From positions 1,426,001 through 1,490,000 of the forward strand of contig NZ_UGPW01000001.1 in the NCBI RefSeq assembly GCF_900453105.1: a stretch of DNA of 64,000 nucleotides, given 5' to 3'. Below the pieces are notes generated by a model. The model worked only from the letters and a program-made list of their open reading frames with translations, searched no databases and was not told where the DNA came from. The translations under genes were made by a program, and so were the position numbers. Positions 36,822 through 45,893 of this stretch are shown here, in pieces. The stretch comes from Moraxella ovis (GTDB lineage Bacteria; Pseudomonadota; Gammaproteobacteria; Pseudomonadales; Moraxellaceae). Numbering within the stretch: the stretch's first letter is position 1; the number at the start of each line of letters is the position of its first letter.

Positions 36822-36900
36822 AAAACAGTAAAACACAGCAAAAAATCGCATTATACCACCAATATCTATACAAATCACTAAAAATACCAATATGAAAAAA

Positions 36901-36924
36901 CCGCGCAACAAAAGCGTTACGCGG
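36901..36924 (-). terminator. Terminator of the cydABX operon
   Basis: CCGCGCAAC and GTTACGCGG pair (9 bp with one wobble). On the minus strand T6 follows. Confidence 0.85.
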
Positions 36925-36944
36925 CTCTCTTAATCAATGATGGA

Positions 36945-37070
36945 TCAATCAACATCGACATCTTTGTAGAATGCATCGTGGCGCGATTCTTCAAATTCCA
37001 CCCAGACCGCACTGACCACCGCCAGTAATACCGCAAAGCCTAAGCCTAATATCCATGCAAAATACCACAT
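36945..37070 (-). CDS. cydX: Cytochrome bd small subunit CydX
   Basis: A 41-residue reading frame starts MWYFAWILGLGFAVLLAV, the CydX signature. One membrane helix and a short acidic/basic tail (EFEESRHDAFYKDVDVD) follow. CydX stabilises the heme environment of cytochrome bd oxidase. It begins 15 nt after cydB on the same strand with a GGGGAA ribosome site. It is too short for many automated callers, but the N-terminal motif and position leave little doubt. Confidence 0.93.
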   Translation of the reverse strand: MWYFAWILGLGFAVLLAVVSAVWVEFEESRHDAFYKDVDVD

Positions 37071-37085
37071 AATTCCCCCTAGTCA

Positions 37086-38225
37086 TTAATATAACGTATG
37101 TTCGTTTTCTTTGATGTATGCCTTGGTCACTTTGCCACGCATGATGGCGTAAGCCCAGCTCGTATATGCCACGACCACAGGCAGGATCAGCGCAACCACA
37201 TACACCATCACCATAAGCGTGAACTGACTAGAAGTGCTGTCCCACACGGTCAGGCTAGAACGCGGATCGGACGATGACGGCATATAGAACGGGAATAATG
37301 CCACGCCTGCCGTCATGATTACACCAAGCACAGACAGGCTCGATGCGATAAAGGCCAGCAGTGTTTTATTCTCTCTCAATAACACCACCGCAACGAGCGC
37401 CATCACGATGCCTAATGCAGGGAATGCCCACAGAATAGGCTGTTCGTGATAGTTGCTCAACCAAGCGCCTGACTCAAGCGTTACAGACTTTGAGATCGGA
37501 TCAATCAGCGCACTCTTATCAATACTGCTCGTGATGACATAGCCATCCATATTCGCCACAAAGAATCCCGCGATGACAAACAATACCGCCATCAGCACCG
37601 ATACAATGCCAGTGTAGCGTATCGTTCTGGCTTGGATGTCGCCTACGGTGCGATGCGCCAAGTACGTACCGCCCTGCATGATGAGCATCGTCGCACTGAC
37701 CAATCCGCAAAGTAGCGCAAATGGATTTAACAGCTCAAAGAACGACCCCGTATAAGTCGATGCCAAGCTATTATCAAAGCCAAAAGGTACACCTAAGAAT
37801 AAGTTACCAAATGCCACGCCAAAGATCAAAGCAGGGGTAAACGAACCAACAAACAACCCCCAGTCCCATGCCGTGCGCCAGCGATCATCCTTAACCAGAC
37901 TGCGATACTTAAAGCCAACAGGGCGAAAGAACAACGCCCACAGCGCCGCCATAAGCGCCCAATAAAATCCGCTAAATGCTGTGGCATACACCAATGGTAA
38001 TGCCGCAAATATCGCACCCCCTGCTGTAATGAACCATACCTGATTCCCCTCCCAGTGCGGACCGATGGTGTTGACGATCACCCGGCGTTCTTCATCGCTC
38101 TTACCCACGAAAGGTAATAAGCTACACACCCCCATGTCATGCCCATCCATAATGGCAAAGCCAATCAGCAGCACGCCGATGAGCAGCCACCAGATGAGTT
38201 TTAGAGTTTCATAATCAAATAACAT
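37086..38225 (-). CDS. cydB: Cytochrome bd ubiquinol oxidase subunit II
   Basis: The 379-residue, multi-spanning subunit matches CydB (MLFDYETLKLIWWLLIGVLL start, FAIMDGHDMGV, GPHWEGNQVWFITAGGAIFAA, TSWAYAIMRGKV end). With CydA it forms the high-affinity quinol oxidase used under low oxygen. It starts 2 nt after cydA, so translation is likely coupled, and is followed by cydX. Confidence 0.97.
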   Translation of the reverse strand: MLFDYETLKLIWWLLIGVLLIGFAIMDGHDMGVCSLLPFVGKSDEERRVIVNTIGPHWEGNQVWFITAGGAIFAALPLVYATAFSGFYWALMAALWALFFRPVGFKYRSLVKDDRWRTAWDWGLFVGSFTPALIFGVAFGNLFLGVPFGFDNSLASTYTGSFFELLNPFALLCGLVSATMLIMQGGTYLAHRTVGDIQARTIRYTGIVSVLMAVLFVIAGFFVANMDGYVITSSIDKSALIDPISKSVTLESGAWLSNYHEQPILWAFPALGIVMALVAVVLLRENKTLLAFIASSLSVLGVIMTAGVALFPFYMPSSSDPRSSLTVWDSTSSQFTLMVMVYVVALILPVVVAYTSWAYAIMRGKVTKAYIKENEHTLY

Positions 38226-38227
38226 GG

Positions 38228-39832
38228 CTACACCTCTTTATGCTCGCTCAGATTGATGATGTTCGGACTTGTCTTCTCGCCATAATAGCGACCCGTGCCT
38301 AGACTGGCAGGACCCAGACGCACGTATTTTTGCATGAGATAAATCTCTACAATGAATAACGCCGTATAGAACACCACGAAGCCCGTCAATGACCAAATCA
38401 CATTCAACACATCGATGTTCGACACAGACAGATGGGTTGGTAAGATGCCATACACCGTCCACGGCTGACGACCATATTCCGCCACGAACCACCCTGCTTC
38501 TGCCGCGATCCAAGGCGCAGGCAACATGATGACAGCGAACTTGAGCAGCCAAGGCTTCTGCGTGAACGTGCCTTTGATCGTGTAAAATAGGCTTAATGCG
38601 AATAGAACTAACATCAAGAAGCCAAGCCCCACCATCACACGGAACGACCAAAACATCGGCGTCACTCTAGGAATGGTATCATCTGTCGCCTGTGCGATCA
38701 TCTCTGGCGTCGCCTGCGTGACATCGCTTGTGTATTTCTTAAGCAGTAACCCAAAACCCAGATCGTTCTTGTTCTTCTCAAAGCTCTCCAGCAGCGCCGG
38801 ATCAATCGCACGCCCTGCACTCTTATCCTCGCGCATTTGATCAAGAGAGCTTACGGCGATGATGCCATTTTTGATGCGCTCTTCGTTGATGACCTTGATG
38901 TCGTGAATACCCAGAATCTGCTTATCAAGCGAGCGCGTGCCGATGATACCCATCGCATATGGCACATGCACCGCCCAGTTATTCTTCTCTTCATCTTCAT
39001 TGATGCTGGCGATGAGATTGAAGTTGGCAGGCGCTGGCTCAGTCTCCCACATCGCCTCCATGGTGGCAAGTTTGGTCTGCTGAGCCAATCCGATCGAATA
39101 ACCCGACTCATCACCTAGCACGATCGTACTACAGATCGATGCAAAGCCAAACGCTGCCGCCACATGGAAGCTACGCTTGGCAAATTCGACATCGCGTTTT
39201 TTGAGCAGGTACAACGCCGAGATGGCAAGCACGAACACCGCACCCACCACATAACCTGCTGACACCGTATGCACGAACTTATTCTGTGCATCGGGGTTTA
39301 GCAGAATCTGCGTGAAGCTCGTCATCTCCATGCGCATCGTTTCATAATTAAACTCTGCACCGACAGGGTTCTGCATCCAGCCATTCGCCACCAGAATCCA
39401 CAGCGCAGACAGGTTCGTCCCCAACGCCATCATGATGGTCGTCATCAGATGCTGAACACGGCTCATGCGCGCCCAACCAAAGAAAAACAGCCCCACCATC
39501 GTCGATTCAAGAAAAAACGCCATCAAGCCTTCAATGGCAAGCGGCGCCCCAAAAATATCCCCCACATAGTGAGAGTAATAAGCCCAGTTCGTACCAAACT
39601 GAAATTCCATCGTAATCCCAGTCGTCACCCCAAGCGCGAAGTTAATCCCAAATAACTTCCCCCAGAACTTCGTCATGTCTTTCCAGATCTTTTTACCTGT
39701 GATGACATACACACTCTCCATGATGACCAGTAGCCATGTCATGCCCAGCGTCAAGGGAATAAATAGAAAATGAAACAGCGCCGTCACTGCAAACTGTAGC
39801 CGTGATATATCCACCAAATGCTCAGTAATCAT
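38228..39832 (-). CDS. cydA: Cytochrome bd ubiquinol oxidase subunit I
   Basis: The 534-residue subunit carries hemes b558, b595 and d. VDISRLQFAVTALFHFLFIP holds the N-terminal heme-region histidine. WGKLFGINFALGVTTGI and GWFVAEYGRQPWTVYGILPT are conserved. A long quinol-binding loop (about 255-390) with many charged residues (DQMREDKSAGRA) places it in the long-Q-loop group, as in E. coli. First gene of cydABX; no regulator is adjacent. Confidence 0.97.
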   Translation of the reverse strand: MITEHLVDISRLQFAVTALFHFLFIPLTLGMTWLLVIMESVYVITGKKIWKDMTKFWGKLFGINFALGVTTGITMEFQFGTNWAYYSHYVGDIFGAPLAIEGLMAFFLESTMVGLFFFGWARMSRVQHLMTTIMMALGTNLSALWILVANGWMQNPVGAEFNYETMRMEMTSFTQILLNPDAQNKFVHTVSAGYVVGAVFVLAISALYLLKKRDVEFAKRSFHVAAAFGFASICSTIVLGDESGYSIGLAQQTKLATMEAMWETEPAPANFNLIASINEDEEKNNWAVHVPYAMGIIGTRSLDKQILGIHDIKVINEERIKNGIIAVSSLDQMREDKSAGRAIDPALLESFEKNKNDLGFGLLLKKYTSDVTQATPEMIAQATDDTIPRVTPMFWSFRVMVGLGFLMLVLFALSLFYTIKGTFTQKPWLLKFAVIMLPAPWIAAEAGWFVAEYGRQPWTVYGILPTHLSVSNIDVLNVIWSLTGFVVFYTALFIVEIYLMQKYVRLGPASLGTGRYYGEKTSPNIINLSEHKEV

Positions 39833-39942
39833 ATCGCACCCATTTTATTAACACAAATACAACATAATTATACAGTATATAATAACCATATTGAATATCT
39901 TAGTCAAATTTGGCAAATAGCTCAATCATCACACACTAAAGC

Positions 39943-39973
39943 AAAAAGCCCATCCCGTAGGATGAGCTTTTTT
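39943..39973 (-). terminator. Terminator of the porin gene
   Basis: AAAAAGC-CATCC pairs with GGATG-GCTTTTT (one internal mismatch, 4-nt loop). It lies 23 nt after the porin stop codon. Confidence 0.85.
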
Positions 39974-39995
39974 GATATCTAAATTCTAAATCAGA

Positions 39996-41102
39996 TTAGA
40001 ATTTGTATTCGATACCACCGCCGATGCCGTATGCATTGGCTTTACCTTCTGTTAGACCAGTTTTTAGGTTGGTGTTTTCAGAACGTTGGTATGCACCGTA
40101 GATGTGACCAGTGGTTGCTTTGTTGAATACATATTTACCACCAACAACGGTACGGAATACTTCAGCGTCTTTCTTGCCTTTAGTGTTGTCAACGAAGTCT
40201 AGCTGACCATAAGTAGTCCAAGGAGTTTGTGCCACTTTGTAGTTAGCAGAAACGGTGAATGCGTTTTCAGTTTCAGCATTTTCACGTTTAGTGTTTTGAT
40301 ATAGACCACCTAGAGTCAATACTGGGCTAGCTGCATAAGCACCACTTACACGAATCGCTTCTAGCTTACCTGAAACAACTGGAGTTGTTCTTGTTTCGTT
40401 TACTTTGATGTAATCACCAGTTGCAGCGCCGTTAGCATCCAAAACTGAAGTTTTTACTGCAACGGTATATTCATCACCACCAACTACATAGCCATTGGCT
40501 GCTCTGATGTATGTTGCACCAACTTTAAATGGTTGGTTTGCTGGCTCATACTTAACACCAACACCAAATGCGTCACCGTTTAGGTTGTCAGTAGATTTGT
40601 TCTCATCTAGCGCATACATACCCATGAATTGTAGGCCGTTACGCTCTGGTGAGAAGTAAGCGAATGCGTTGTTTGCACGTTCTGCACTGAATGAAGCTAG
40701 AACGTTGTTACCGCCAACTGGACGACCAGCTGTTACGTTAGCGTAGTCAACATAGTCATCAATAGTAGTTAGACGACCAGCTACTAGTGTACCGTATTGC
40801 TTGTTAGCAAGACCTAGATAAGTGTCACGGCTTTCCCAGTTACGAGCAGCGTCAGAGTCAATATCAACACGATATTCTAGTTGGTAAACTAGATCAGTGT
40901 TTTGAGTTAGTGCTTCAGAACCTTTAAGACCGATACGAGAAGCGTTAGAGTTTAGTTGAGTTCGTGAATCTTTAGCGGCACTGTTGCTGTTACCGTCTTG
41001 AACGTCAAGAGTAAGGAATGCTTTACCATATACAGTTGGGGCAGCTTGTGCAGCTGTGATAGATAGAGCAGCGACGGCTGATGCTAAAAGTAGTTTTTTC
41101 AT
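39996..41102 (-). CDS. Gram-negative porin, Moraxella M35-like
   Basis: The 368-residue protein has a clear signal peptide (MKKLLLASAVAALSITAAQA) and then APTVYGKAFLTLDV, the start of Neisseria/Moraxella trimeric porins. Alternating amphipathic strands follow to a C-terminal aromatic residue (GGGIEYKF), as needed for BAM assembly. The porin motif NASRIGLKGSEAL and loop region DTYLGLANKQYGTLVAGR are present. The closest family I know is M. catarrhalis M35, a general porin affecting aminopenicillin entry. The start at 41102 follows a GGAGA ribosome site. Confidence 0.92.
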   Translation of the reverse strand: MKKLLLASAVAALSITAAQAAPTVYGKAFLTLDVQDGNSNSAAKDSRTQLNSNASRIGLKGSEALTQNTDLVYQLEYRVDIDSDAARNWESRDTYLGLANKQYGTLVAGRLTTIDDYVDYANVTAGRPVGGNNVLASFSAERANNAFAYFSPERNGLQFMGMYALDENKSTDNLNGDAFGVGVKYEPANQPFKVGATYIRAANGYVVGGDEYTVAVKTSVLDANGAATGDYIKVNETRTTPVVSGKLEAIRVSGAYAASPVLTLGGLYQNTKRENAETENAFTVSANYKVAQTPWTTYGQLDFVDNTKGKKDAEVFRTVVGGKYVFNKATTGHIYGAYQRSENTNLKTGLTEGKANAYGIGGGIEYKF

Positions 41103-41639
41103 GGGTTTCTCCACATTACATTTTTTAGTTTGGGTCGCTAAAGCTGCGCCCAATGCAGAACTTGATTATTTAAAATTTAAAACAAGCCTGCGAGGTTACT
41201 TTACGAAATAAAGAATCTAGTTCGTGACTTTTTGAATTGTAACAACTCAGAAAAGACCTTTACCAAATCCACATTTCATTTATAGAATACCAACTTTGTC
41301 ATATTTTGCAACACCTTTTACCAAAAAATTTTTAAATTTTTTTGATGTTTTTTAATTTTTTATTATTTTTCATATAGTTATGTATTTATCAAGCCTTCAA
41401 AATTTTGTAAATAACAAGATATATTATTATTATCATTAGTAAATTAGTGTCATTATTGTGCAATAATGTACATTTTTTGAGCAATATTCACACTTTTTTC
41501 ACCCAAAAAATATGTTAAAATGGTCATCACGCTGTAACATTATTAAGCTAGCTTAAGCCAATATTTACACAGCGAACACAAATGTTTACACAAATATTCA
41601 TTGATAGATTGATTAATTTTTTTGAACATTGAGACGATC
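41103..41639. other. Long AT-rich leader/regulatory region between porin and miaE
   Basis: This 537-nt gap is unusually AT-rich. On the porin side a hairpin (41130-41153: TTGGG/CCCAA with CGC/GCG) lies in the leader. A TACAAT on the minus strand near 41240 could be the porin -10. Further left are a Fur-box-like stretch (TATTATTATTATCATTA, about 41423-41439) and a perfect dyad CATTATTG-TG-CAATAATG (41451-41468). No coding frame is supported. Confidence 0.55.
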
Positions 41640-42344
41640 ATGACCGACACACCAATGAACGACATCCCGAACCCAGATGCGACCATCGCCCCTGAAGACG
41701 ATTTACAGAACATTACCACGCGCACCAAAGCCACCACCGACATCAGTCACATTCATGAGTTCCTAGGTGCGCGCACATCGGATAAATGGCTGAGCGCCGC
41801 CAAGGACAACCTACCCCTACTCATGCAAGACCACGCCAACTGCGAGAAGAAGGCAGCAGGAACGGCGATGAATTTGATCTTTCGTTATGAGTTTCATCGT
41901 GAGCTACAGGAGAGATTAGCTCAGCTGGTTCGTGAAGAGATGCTGCATTATGAACAAGTGCTGACATTAATGAAAGAGCGCGGCATTGAATGGTCATATC
42001 TGTCAGCAGGTCGCTACGCCAAGGGTCTACTTAAGCATAAGCGCACGTGGGAGCCTGCTGCGATGGTTGATGTACTGATCATCGGTGCGTTCATTGAGGC
42101 GCGTTCGTGTGAGCGGTTCTCGGCGCTGGCGGACGTGATTGACGATGAGAAATTGGCACGTTATTATAAGTATTTACTAAAGTCAGAAAGTCGCCACTAC
42201 GAAGACTATCTGCGCCTAGCACAGTCCATCACCGATGAGAGCATCGATGAGCGAGTGGCGTTTTTTCGTAAAGTGGAGGCTGAGTTGATTGACAGCCCTG
42301 ATGGCGAGCTAAGATTTCACAGTGGCGTGCCCGACTTTATATAA
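41640..42344 (+). CDS. miaE: tRNA-(ms2io6A37) hydroxylase MiaE
   Basis: The 234-residue protein is a ferritin-like di-iron oxygenase that hydroxylates the ms2i6A37 side chain of tRNAs. Di-iron ligand motifs are seen as DHANCEKKAAGTA, EEMLHYEQV, IEARSCERF and SESRHYEDY. Other MiaE signatures are FLGARTSDKW and SYLSAGRYAKGLLKHKR. The first ~30 residues are a polar extension. The start at 41640 is an ATG; a TTG 18 nt upstream is less likely. Confidence 0.95.
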   Translation: MTDTPMNDIPNPDATIAPEDDLQNITTRTKATTDISHIHEFLGARTSDKWLSAAKDNLPLLMQDHANCEKKAAGTAMNLIFRYEFHRELQERLAQLVREEMLHYEQVLTLMKERGIEWSYLSAGRYAKGLLKHKRTWEPAAMVDVLIIGAFIEARSCERFSALADVIDDEKLARYYKYLLKSESRHYEDYLRLAQSITDESIDERVAFFRKVEAELIDSPDGELRFHSGVPDFI

Positions 42345-42401
42345 TAAGTATGACTGGTTGGCTTCATGCGCAATCACACCACCCACCAAAGGATAAATAC
42401 C

Positions 42402-43859
42402 ATGAGACAGCCTATCTATACTGCAGAAGATGTGCGCCTGTGGGAACAGCGATGGTTCGATCAGGATAATTCATCCTTTGGGCTGATGTGTCAAGCCGCC
42501 CTGCTGATGGCGCACCACATCATAGACATCGCCCATGATACAGACAGCATCTGTGTGTGGTGCGGCACGGGTAATAATGGCGGTGATGGGCTAATGATTG
42601 CTAGATATTTGCATGATTTTGGCTTTGGCGTGACGGTCGTCCTGCCTAACCCGCCCACCACACCAGACGCCAATCGCGCCCTAGCACAGACGCAAATGAC
42701 GAGCATTCTTATCAGCGATGATATTAACAACGCCCCGCCTGCCGACATTCAGATAGATGCCATATTCGGCATTGGACTGTCTCGTGCGCTCGATGAAGAT
42801 TATCAGGCACTCATTCATCGCTTCAATGACAGCCAAGGGCTAAAAATCTCTGTCGATGTACCCAGCGGACTGCATGCCAATACAGGCATCGCCCTACCCG
42901 TCTGCGTGCGTGCTGATGCGACACTCTGCCTGATCGGTCTTAAGAGCGGTCTGTTTGGGTCCACCAGTAAGGATGCAGTAGGTAGGGTCATCACTGTGCC
43001 ACTTATCCCGAATGATGGTGCGATTCACCCCATCGCTCATCTCGTTGACACTCCGCCGACATTACCTCCGCGCAAGCATACTGCCCATAAGGGCGACTTC
43101 GGTTCTGTGATGGTCGTCGGCGGCCATCCACACATGGGCGGTGCGGTCATCATGTCAGCAGAATCAGCAATGGCGACGGGCGCAGGACGTACCACCGTCT
43201 TGACACACGTTAATCATCATTCAGCGATCCTATCACGCTCGCCCAATCTCATGCTTGGCGATATTGATGATGCCGATGCTTTGGACAGCTTAGCTAAGAT
43301 GGATGCGGTGTGTTTCGGGATGGGATTGGGTCGCGATGGATGGGCAAAGCAGACCTTCAAGCGTATTTTTGACCATCTACTTGCCAATATGGCAAATAAA
43401 GCCGTCATATTAGACGCAGATGCACTGTGGCATTTAGCGACCTATCCAATGCAATGCAAACTACCCCAAAAATGGGTATTAACCCCACACAGTATCGAAG
43501 CCGCCAGACTGCTAGACACCGCCGCGCAGGCCATCGAAGATGATCGATTCGCCGCCATTCACGCCCTGCAGCACACCTATGGCGGTCAGTGGGTACTTAA
43601 AGGCACGAATAGCCTAATGCTAGACCACACAGGCGCACTTGAGATCTGCACACTGGGCAACGCTGGCATGGCGACAGCAGGTATGGGCGATGTGCTAAGT
43701 GGCATGATGGCAGGCATTCTGGCGCAGTATGACACCAGCCCGATGACAGCTGTCACTCTGCACGCCCACGCAGGCGACCTACTCGCCAAAGATGGCGCTC
43801 GCGGACTCTCCGCCCATCAGATGCCACACGCCATTAGGCAAGCGGTTAATCTGAAATAA
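42402..43859 (+). CDS. nnr: Bifunctional NAD(P)HX epimerase / ADP-dependent NAD(P)HX dehydratase
   Basis: The 485-residue protein fuses two repair enzymes for hydrated NAD(P)H. The N-terminal YjeF_N epimerase domain (about 1-205) has WCGTGNNGGDGLMIARYL and DAIFGIGLSRAL. The C-terminal ribokinase-like dehydratase (about 220-480) has KGDFGSVMVVGGHPHMGGA, VILDADALW, WVLTPHSIEAARLL and the NAGMATAGMGDVLSGMM loop. Ribosome site AAGGA decides the start at 42402 over the upstream ATG at 42366. It follows miaE by 57 nt and may be cotranscribed. Confidence 0.95.
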   Translation: MRQPIYTAEDVRLWEQRWFDQDNSSFGLMCQAALLMAHHIIDIAHDTDSICVWCGTGNNGGDGLMIARYLHDFGFGVTVVLPNPPTTPDANRALAQTQMTSILISDDINNAPPADIQIDAIFGIGLSRALDEDYQALIHRFNDSQGLKISVDVPSGLHANTGIALPVCVRADATLCLIGLKSGLFGSTSKDAVGRVITVPLIPNDGAIHPIAHLVDTPPTLPPRKHTAHKGDFGSVMVVGGHPHMGGAVIMSAESAMATGAGRTTVLTHVNHHSAILSRSPNLMLGDIDDADALDSLAKMDAVCFGMGLGRDGWAKQTFKRIFDHLLANMANKAVILDADALWHLATYPMQCKLPQKWVLTPHSIEAARLLDTAAQAIEDDRFAAIHALQHTYGGQWVLKGTNSLMLDHTGALEICTLGNAGMATAGMGDVLSGMMAGILAQYDTSPMTAVTLHAHAGDLLAKDGARGLSAHQMPHAIRQAVNLK

Positions 43860-43861
43860 AA

Positions 43862-43884
43862 AACCGCTTATCATCTAAGCGGTT
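43862..43884. terminator. Terminator after nnr
   Basis: AACCGCTTA pairs with TAAGCGGTT across a 5-nt loop, between converging nnr and the pirin gene. Confidence 0.75.
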
Positions 43885-43916
43885 CTTGGCTATATCAGAT
43901 TAAACACATTAGTTCA

Positions 43917-44603
43917 TCAGCGCGGCAAATCAAACAACAAAAATTCTGCAAATTCATCACTTTGGGTGATAATTTGGCTCTCATCAATTATCGCTGCCGC
44001 ATCGCCTGCTTGATACCGCTCTCCATTTATCACAACAGACCCTTTGGCAACTTGTAGCCAGTAGGCTCTGCCTTTGTCAAGGCTTACGATTTGCTTGTCG
44101 TCCAACTGATACCGCCATAGCTTCATGTCTTGATATACCACAAACGACCCACTCTCCCCTGTGGGCGACAGAATGAGCGTACCGCCCACGTACTCATCAA
44201 ACCTTGCCTGCTCATAGCGTGGGGTTACGCCCATGCGGTTGGGCATTATCCAGATTTGGTACAAATGTAGCTCGTCCGTGTCGCTCGGGTTGAACTCCGA
44301 ATGACGCACGCCCGTCCCTGCCGACATGAGTTGAAACTCGCCTGCCGACACGGTCTCGCTGTTGCCCATGCTGTCCTTGTGAGCGACTGCTCCTGATAGC
44401 ACATAGGTCAAAATCTCCATGTCCTTGTGTGGGTGCATACCAAAGCCCATGCTCGGGGCTATCCAGTCTTCGTTGATGACTCTGAGGGCAGAAAAGCCCA
44501 TAAAATTGGGGTCATAATAATCAGCAAACGAAAAGCTATGGCGAGAAGTCAGCCAGCCATGCTCGGCAAAACCACGTTCATGCGATAATCTGGGGATAAT
44601 CAT
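43917..44603 (-). CDS. Pirin family protein (YhhW-like bicupin)
   Basis: The 228-residue protein is a two-cupin pirin. The N-terminal cupin shows HSFSFADYYDPNFMGFSALRVINED and metal ligands in GFGMHPHKDMEILTYVL. GAVAHKDSMGN, GTGVRHSEFNPS and ELHLYQIWIMP follow. E. coli YhhW has quercetin 2,3-dioxygenase activity in vitro; the natural substrate is unknown. It stands alone between convergent nnr and the divergent WG-repeat gene. Confidence 0.93.
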   Translation of the reverse strand: MIIPRLSHERGFAEHGWLTSRHSFSFADYYDPNFMGFSALRVINEDWIAPSMGFGMHPHKDMEILTYVLSGAVAHKDSMGNSETVSAGEFQLMSAGTGVRHSEFNPSDTDELHLYQIWIMPNRMGVTPRYEQARFDEYVGGTLILSPTGESGSFVVYQDMKLWRYQLDDKQIVSLDKGRAYWLQVAKGSVVINGERYQAGDAAAIIDESQIITQSDEFAEFLLFDLPR

Positions 44604-44768
44604 AAAAATACCTGATGTTTGTTAAAATTTATCCCATTATAAATTTTTAAAAATAAGAAATAAATAGCAGTTTTGTTGATGTATATTTTCTTAATAGGAA
44701 AAATAAAACACGCTTGTTAATCTCACTTAAATTAATTATGACAACACCACGCTTTTTAGGAAATTATC

Positions 44769-45164
44769 ATGGATATCAAACCCCTTATTTTTACCCCATT
44801 CCTTTTGCCTTTATCTGCTTTAGCATGTGAAAAACCAAAGGTAACAGGGTATGATGATGTTGGTTGCCTGCACGGCGGTTTGGCAAAGGTAGAACAAAAT
44901 GAGAAATACGGGTTTATAGATAAGACAGGCAAAGTGGTTATTCCTGTTCAATATGATGAAGCTGGTAGTTTTTCAGAAGGTTTGGCAAGAGTAGGTCAAA
45001 ACAATAAACACGGCTTTATCGATAAAACAGGTGAGGTTGTAATTCCTTATCGATATGATGATGTTCAGGGGTTTGAGAATGGTATGGCAAAAGTATCACT
45101 AAATGGTGAAATCATTTTTGGTGAACCCTTTTATATAGACAAAACAGGCAAACGCATTGATTAA
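44769..45164 (+). CDS. Secreted WG-repeat protein
   Basis: The 131-residue protein has a signal peptide (about 1-19, ending LSALA, followed by Cys). Three WG/KWG-type repeats follow, each of about 35-40 residues. The pattern is GLAKVEQNEKYGFIDKTGKV, GLARVGQNNKHGFIDKTGEV and a last GMAKVSLNGEIIF...YIDKTGKRI. Because Cys follows LSALA directly it could be a lipoprotein. WG repeats form beta structures with unknown ligands. Its base composition looks more AT-rich than neighbouring genes, which hints at acquisition. No partner gene is obvious. Confidence 0.85.
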   Translation: MDIKPLIFTPFLLPLSALACEKPKVTGYDDVGCLHGGLAKVEQNEKYGFIDKTGKVVIPVQYDEAGSFSEGLARVGQNNKHGFIDKTGEVVIPYRYDDVQGFENGMAKVSLNGEIIFGEPFYIDKTGKRID

Positions 45165-45167
45165 AAT

Positions 45168-45191
45168 AAAGCATCCAGGTGGGTGCTTTTT
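45168..45191. terminator. Terminator between the WG-repeat gene and lrgB
   Basis: AAAGCATCC pairs with GGGTGCTTT (one wobble), followed by T residues, in a 30-nt convergent gap. Confidence 0.75.
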
Positions 45192-45194
45192 AAG

Positions 45195-45893
45195 TCACTT
45201 CAACAGCCACAGTATCGCCATCGGTAGCCAAACCGCCGTTACCAAGCCGTTGATGGCAAGCCCGAAGGCAGCATATCGCCCTGCGGTGGGGCTGATTGTC
45301 CATGCCTCGACCGTACCAATGGCGTGAGCAACCAAGCCAAGCGCCAAGCCTTTTGCTCTATCATCCGTGATGTTTTTGAACAAAATTCGGCACACCCCCG
45401 CCCCCAAAATCCCTGATACGATGATGATAAGATTCGCCATGACAAGTGGCGCATCGATGATCTGAGCGACCGACAAGCCCACAGGCGTGGTCACCGAACG
45501 CGTGGCGAATGACAGGATCGTATCCATATTTAGCGCGAACAGATAGGCAAGCAGCATCGGCAAGATCGCCCCAACTAAGCTTGCCATGATGACGATGATA
45601 GACAGCTTTTTGACAGGCAAGCCCTTAAAATCCATACCTGCCAAAGGCACAGCAAGCAGTACGGTGCTATACCCAAGCAAGCGGTCAAACACAGGTTTGG
45701 CATGGGCGTAATAAGTATTGTAGGGCAGTTGAATGACGGCAATGATGATGAGTGTCAGCACAATGGCGATGATAATCATCGGTATGCCACGAAAATAACG
45801 GCTGATATAGTGCAAGACATACTTCGCCCCGATGTGGGCGATGAGCGTAACGATAAAGGCGATAAAAATCGTGGTGCTATCAAGAGTTGGCAT
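45195..45893 (-). CDS. lrgB: LrgB/CidB family membrane protein
   Basis: The 232-residue polytopic protein matches LrgB (PF04172). The signature LLAVPLAGMDFKGLPVK-like region, SVTTPVGLSVAQIID and LGLVAHAIGTVEAW are present. LrgA/LrgB resemble holin/antiholin pairs and are linked to murein hydrolase control; plant and some bacterial members transport glycolate or pyruvate. The start overlaps lrgA by 14 nt, so the two are translationally coupled. No LytSR or CidR-type regulator is adjacent. Confidence 0.9.
   Translation of the reverse strand: MPTLDSTTIFIAFIVTLIAHIGAKYVLHYISRYFRGIPMIIIAIVLTLIIIAVIQLPYNTYYAHAKPVFDRLLGYSTVLLAVPLAGMDFKGLPVKKLSIIVIMASLVGAILPMLLAYLFALNMDTILSFATRSVTTPVGLSVAQIIDAPLVMANLIIIVSGILGAGVCRILFKNITDDRAKGLALGLVAHAIGTVEAWTISPTAGRYAAFGLAINGLVTAVWLPMAILWLLK

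Noticed and set aside
36822-36911. N-terminal extension of DsbD to 36911
   Set aside because: It runs into the cydABX terminator; the signal peptide is best placed at the 36821 start.
41423-41439. Confident Fur box call
   Set aside because: Only about 13 of 19 positions match the classic box in a very AT-rich region, so chance is likely; kept only as part of a low-weight finding.
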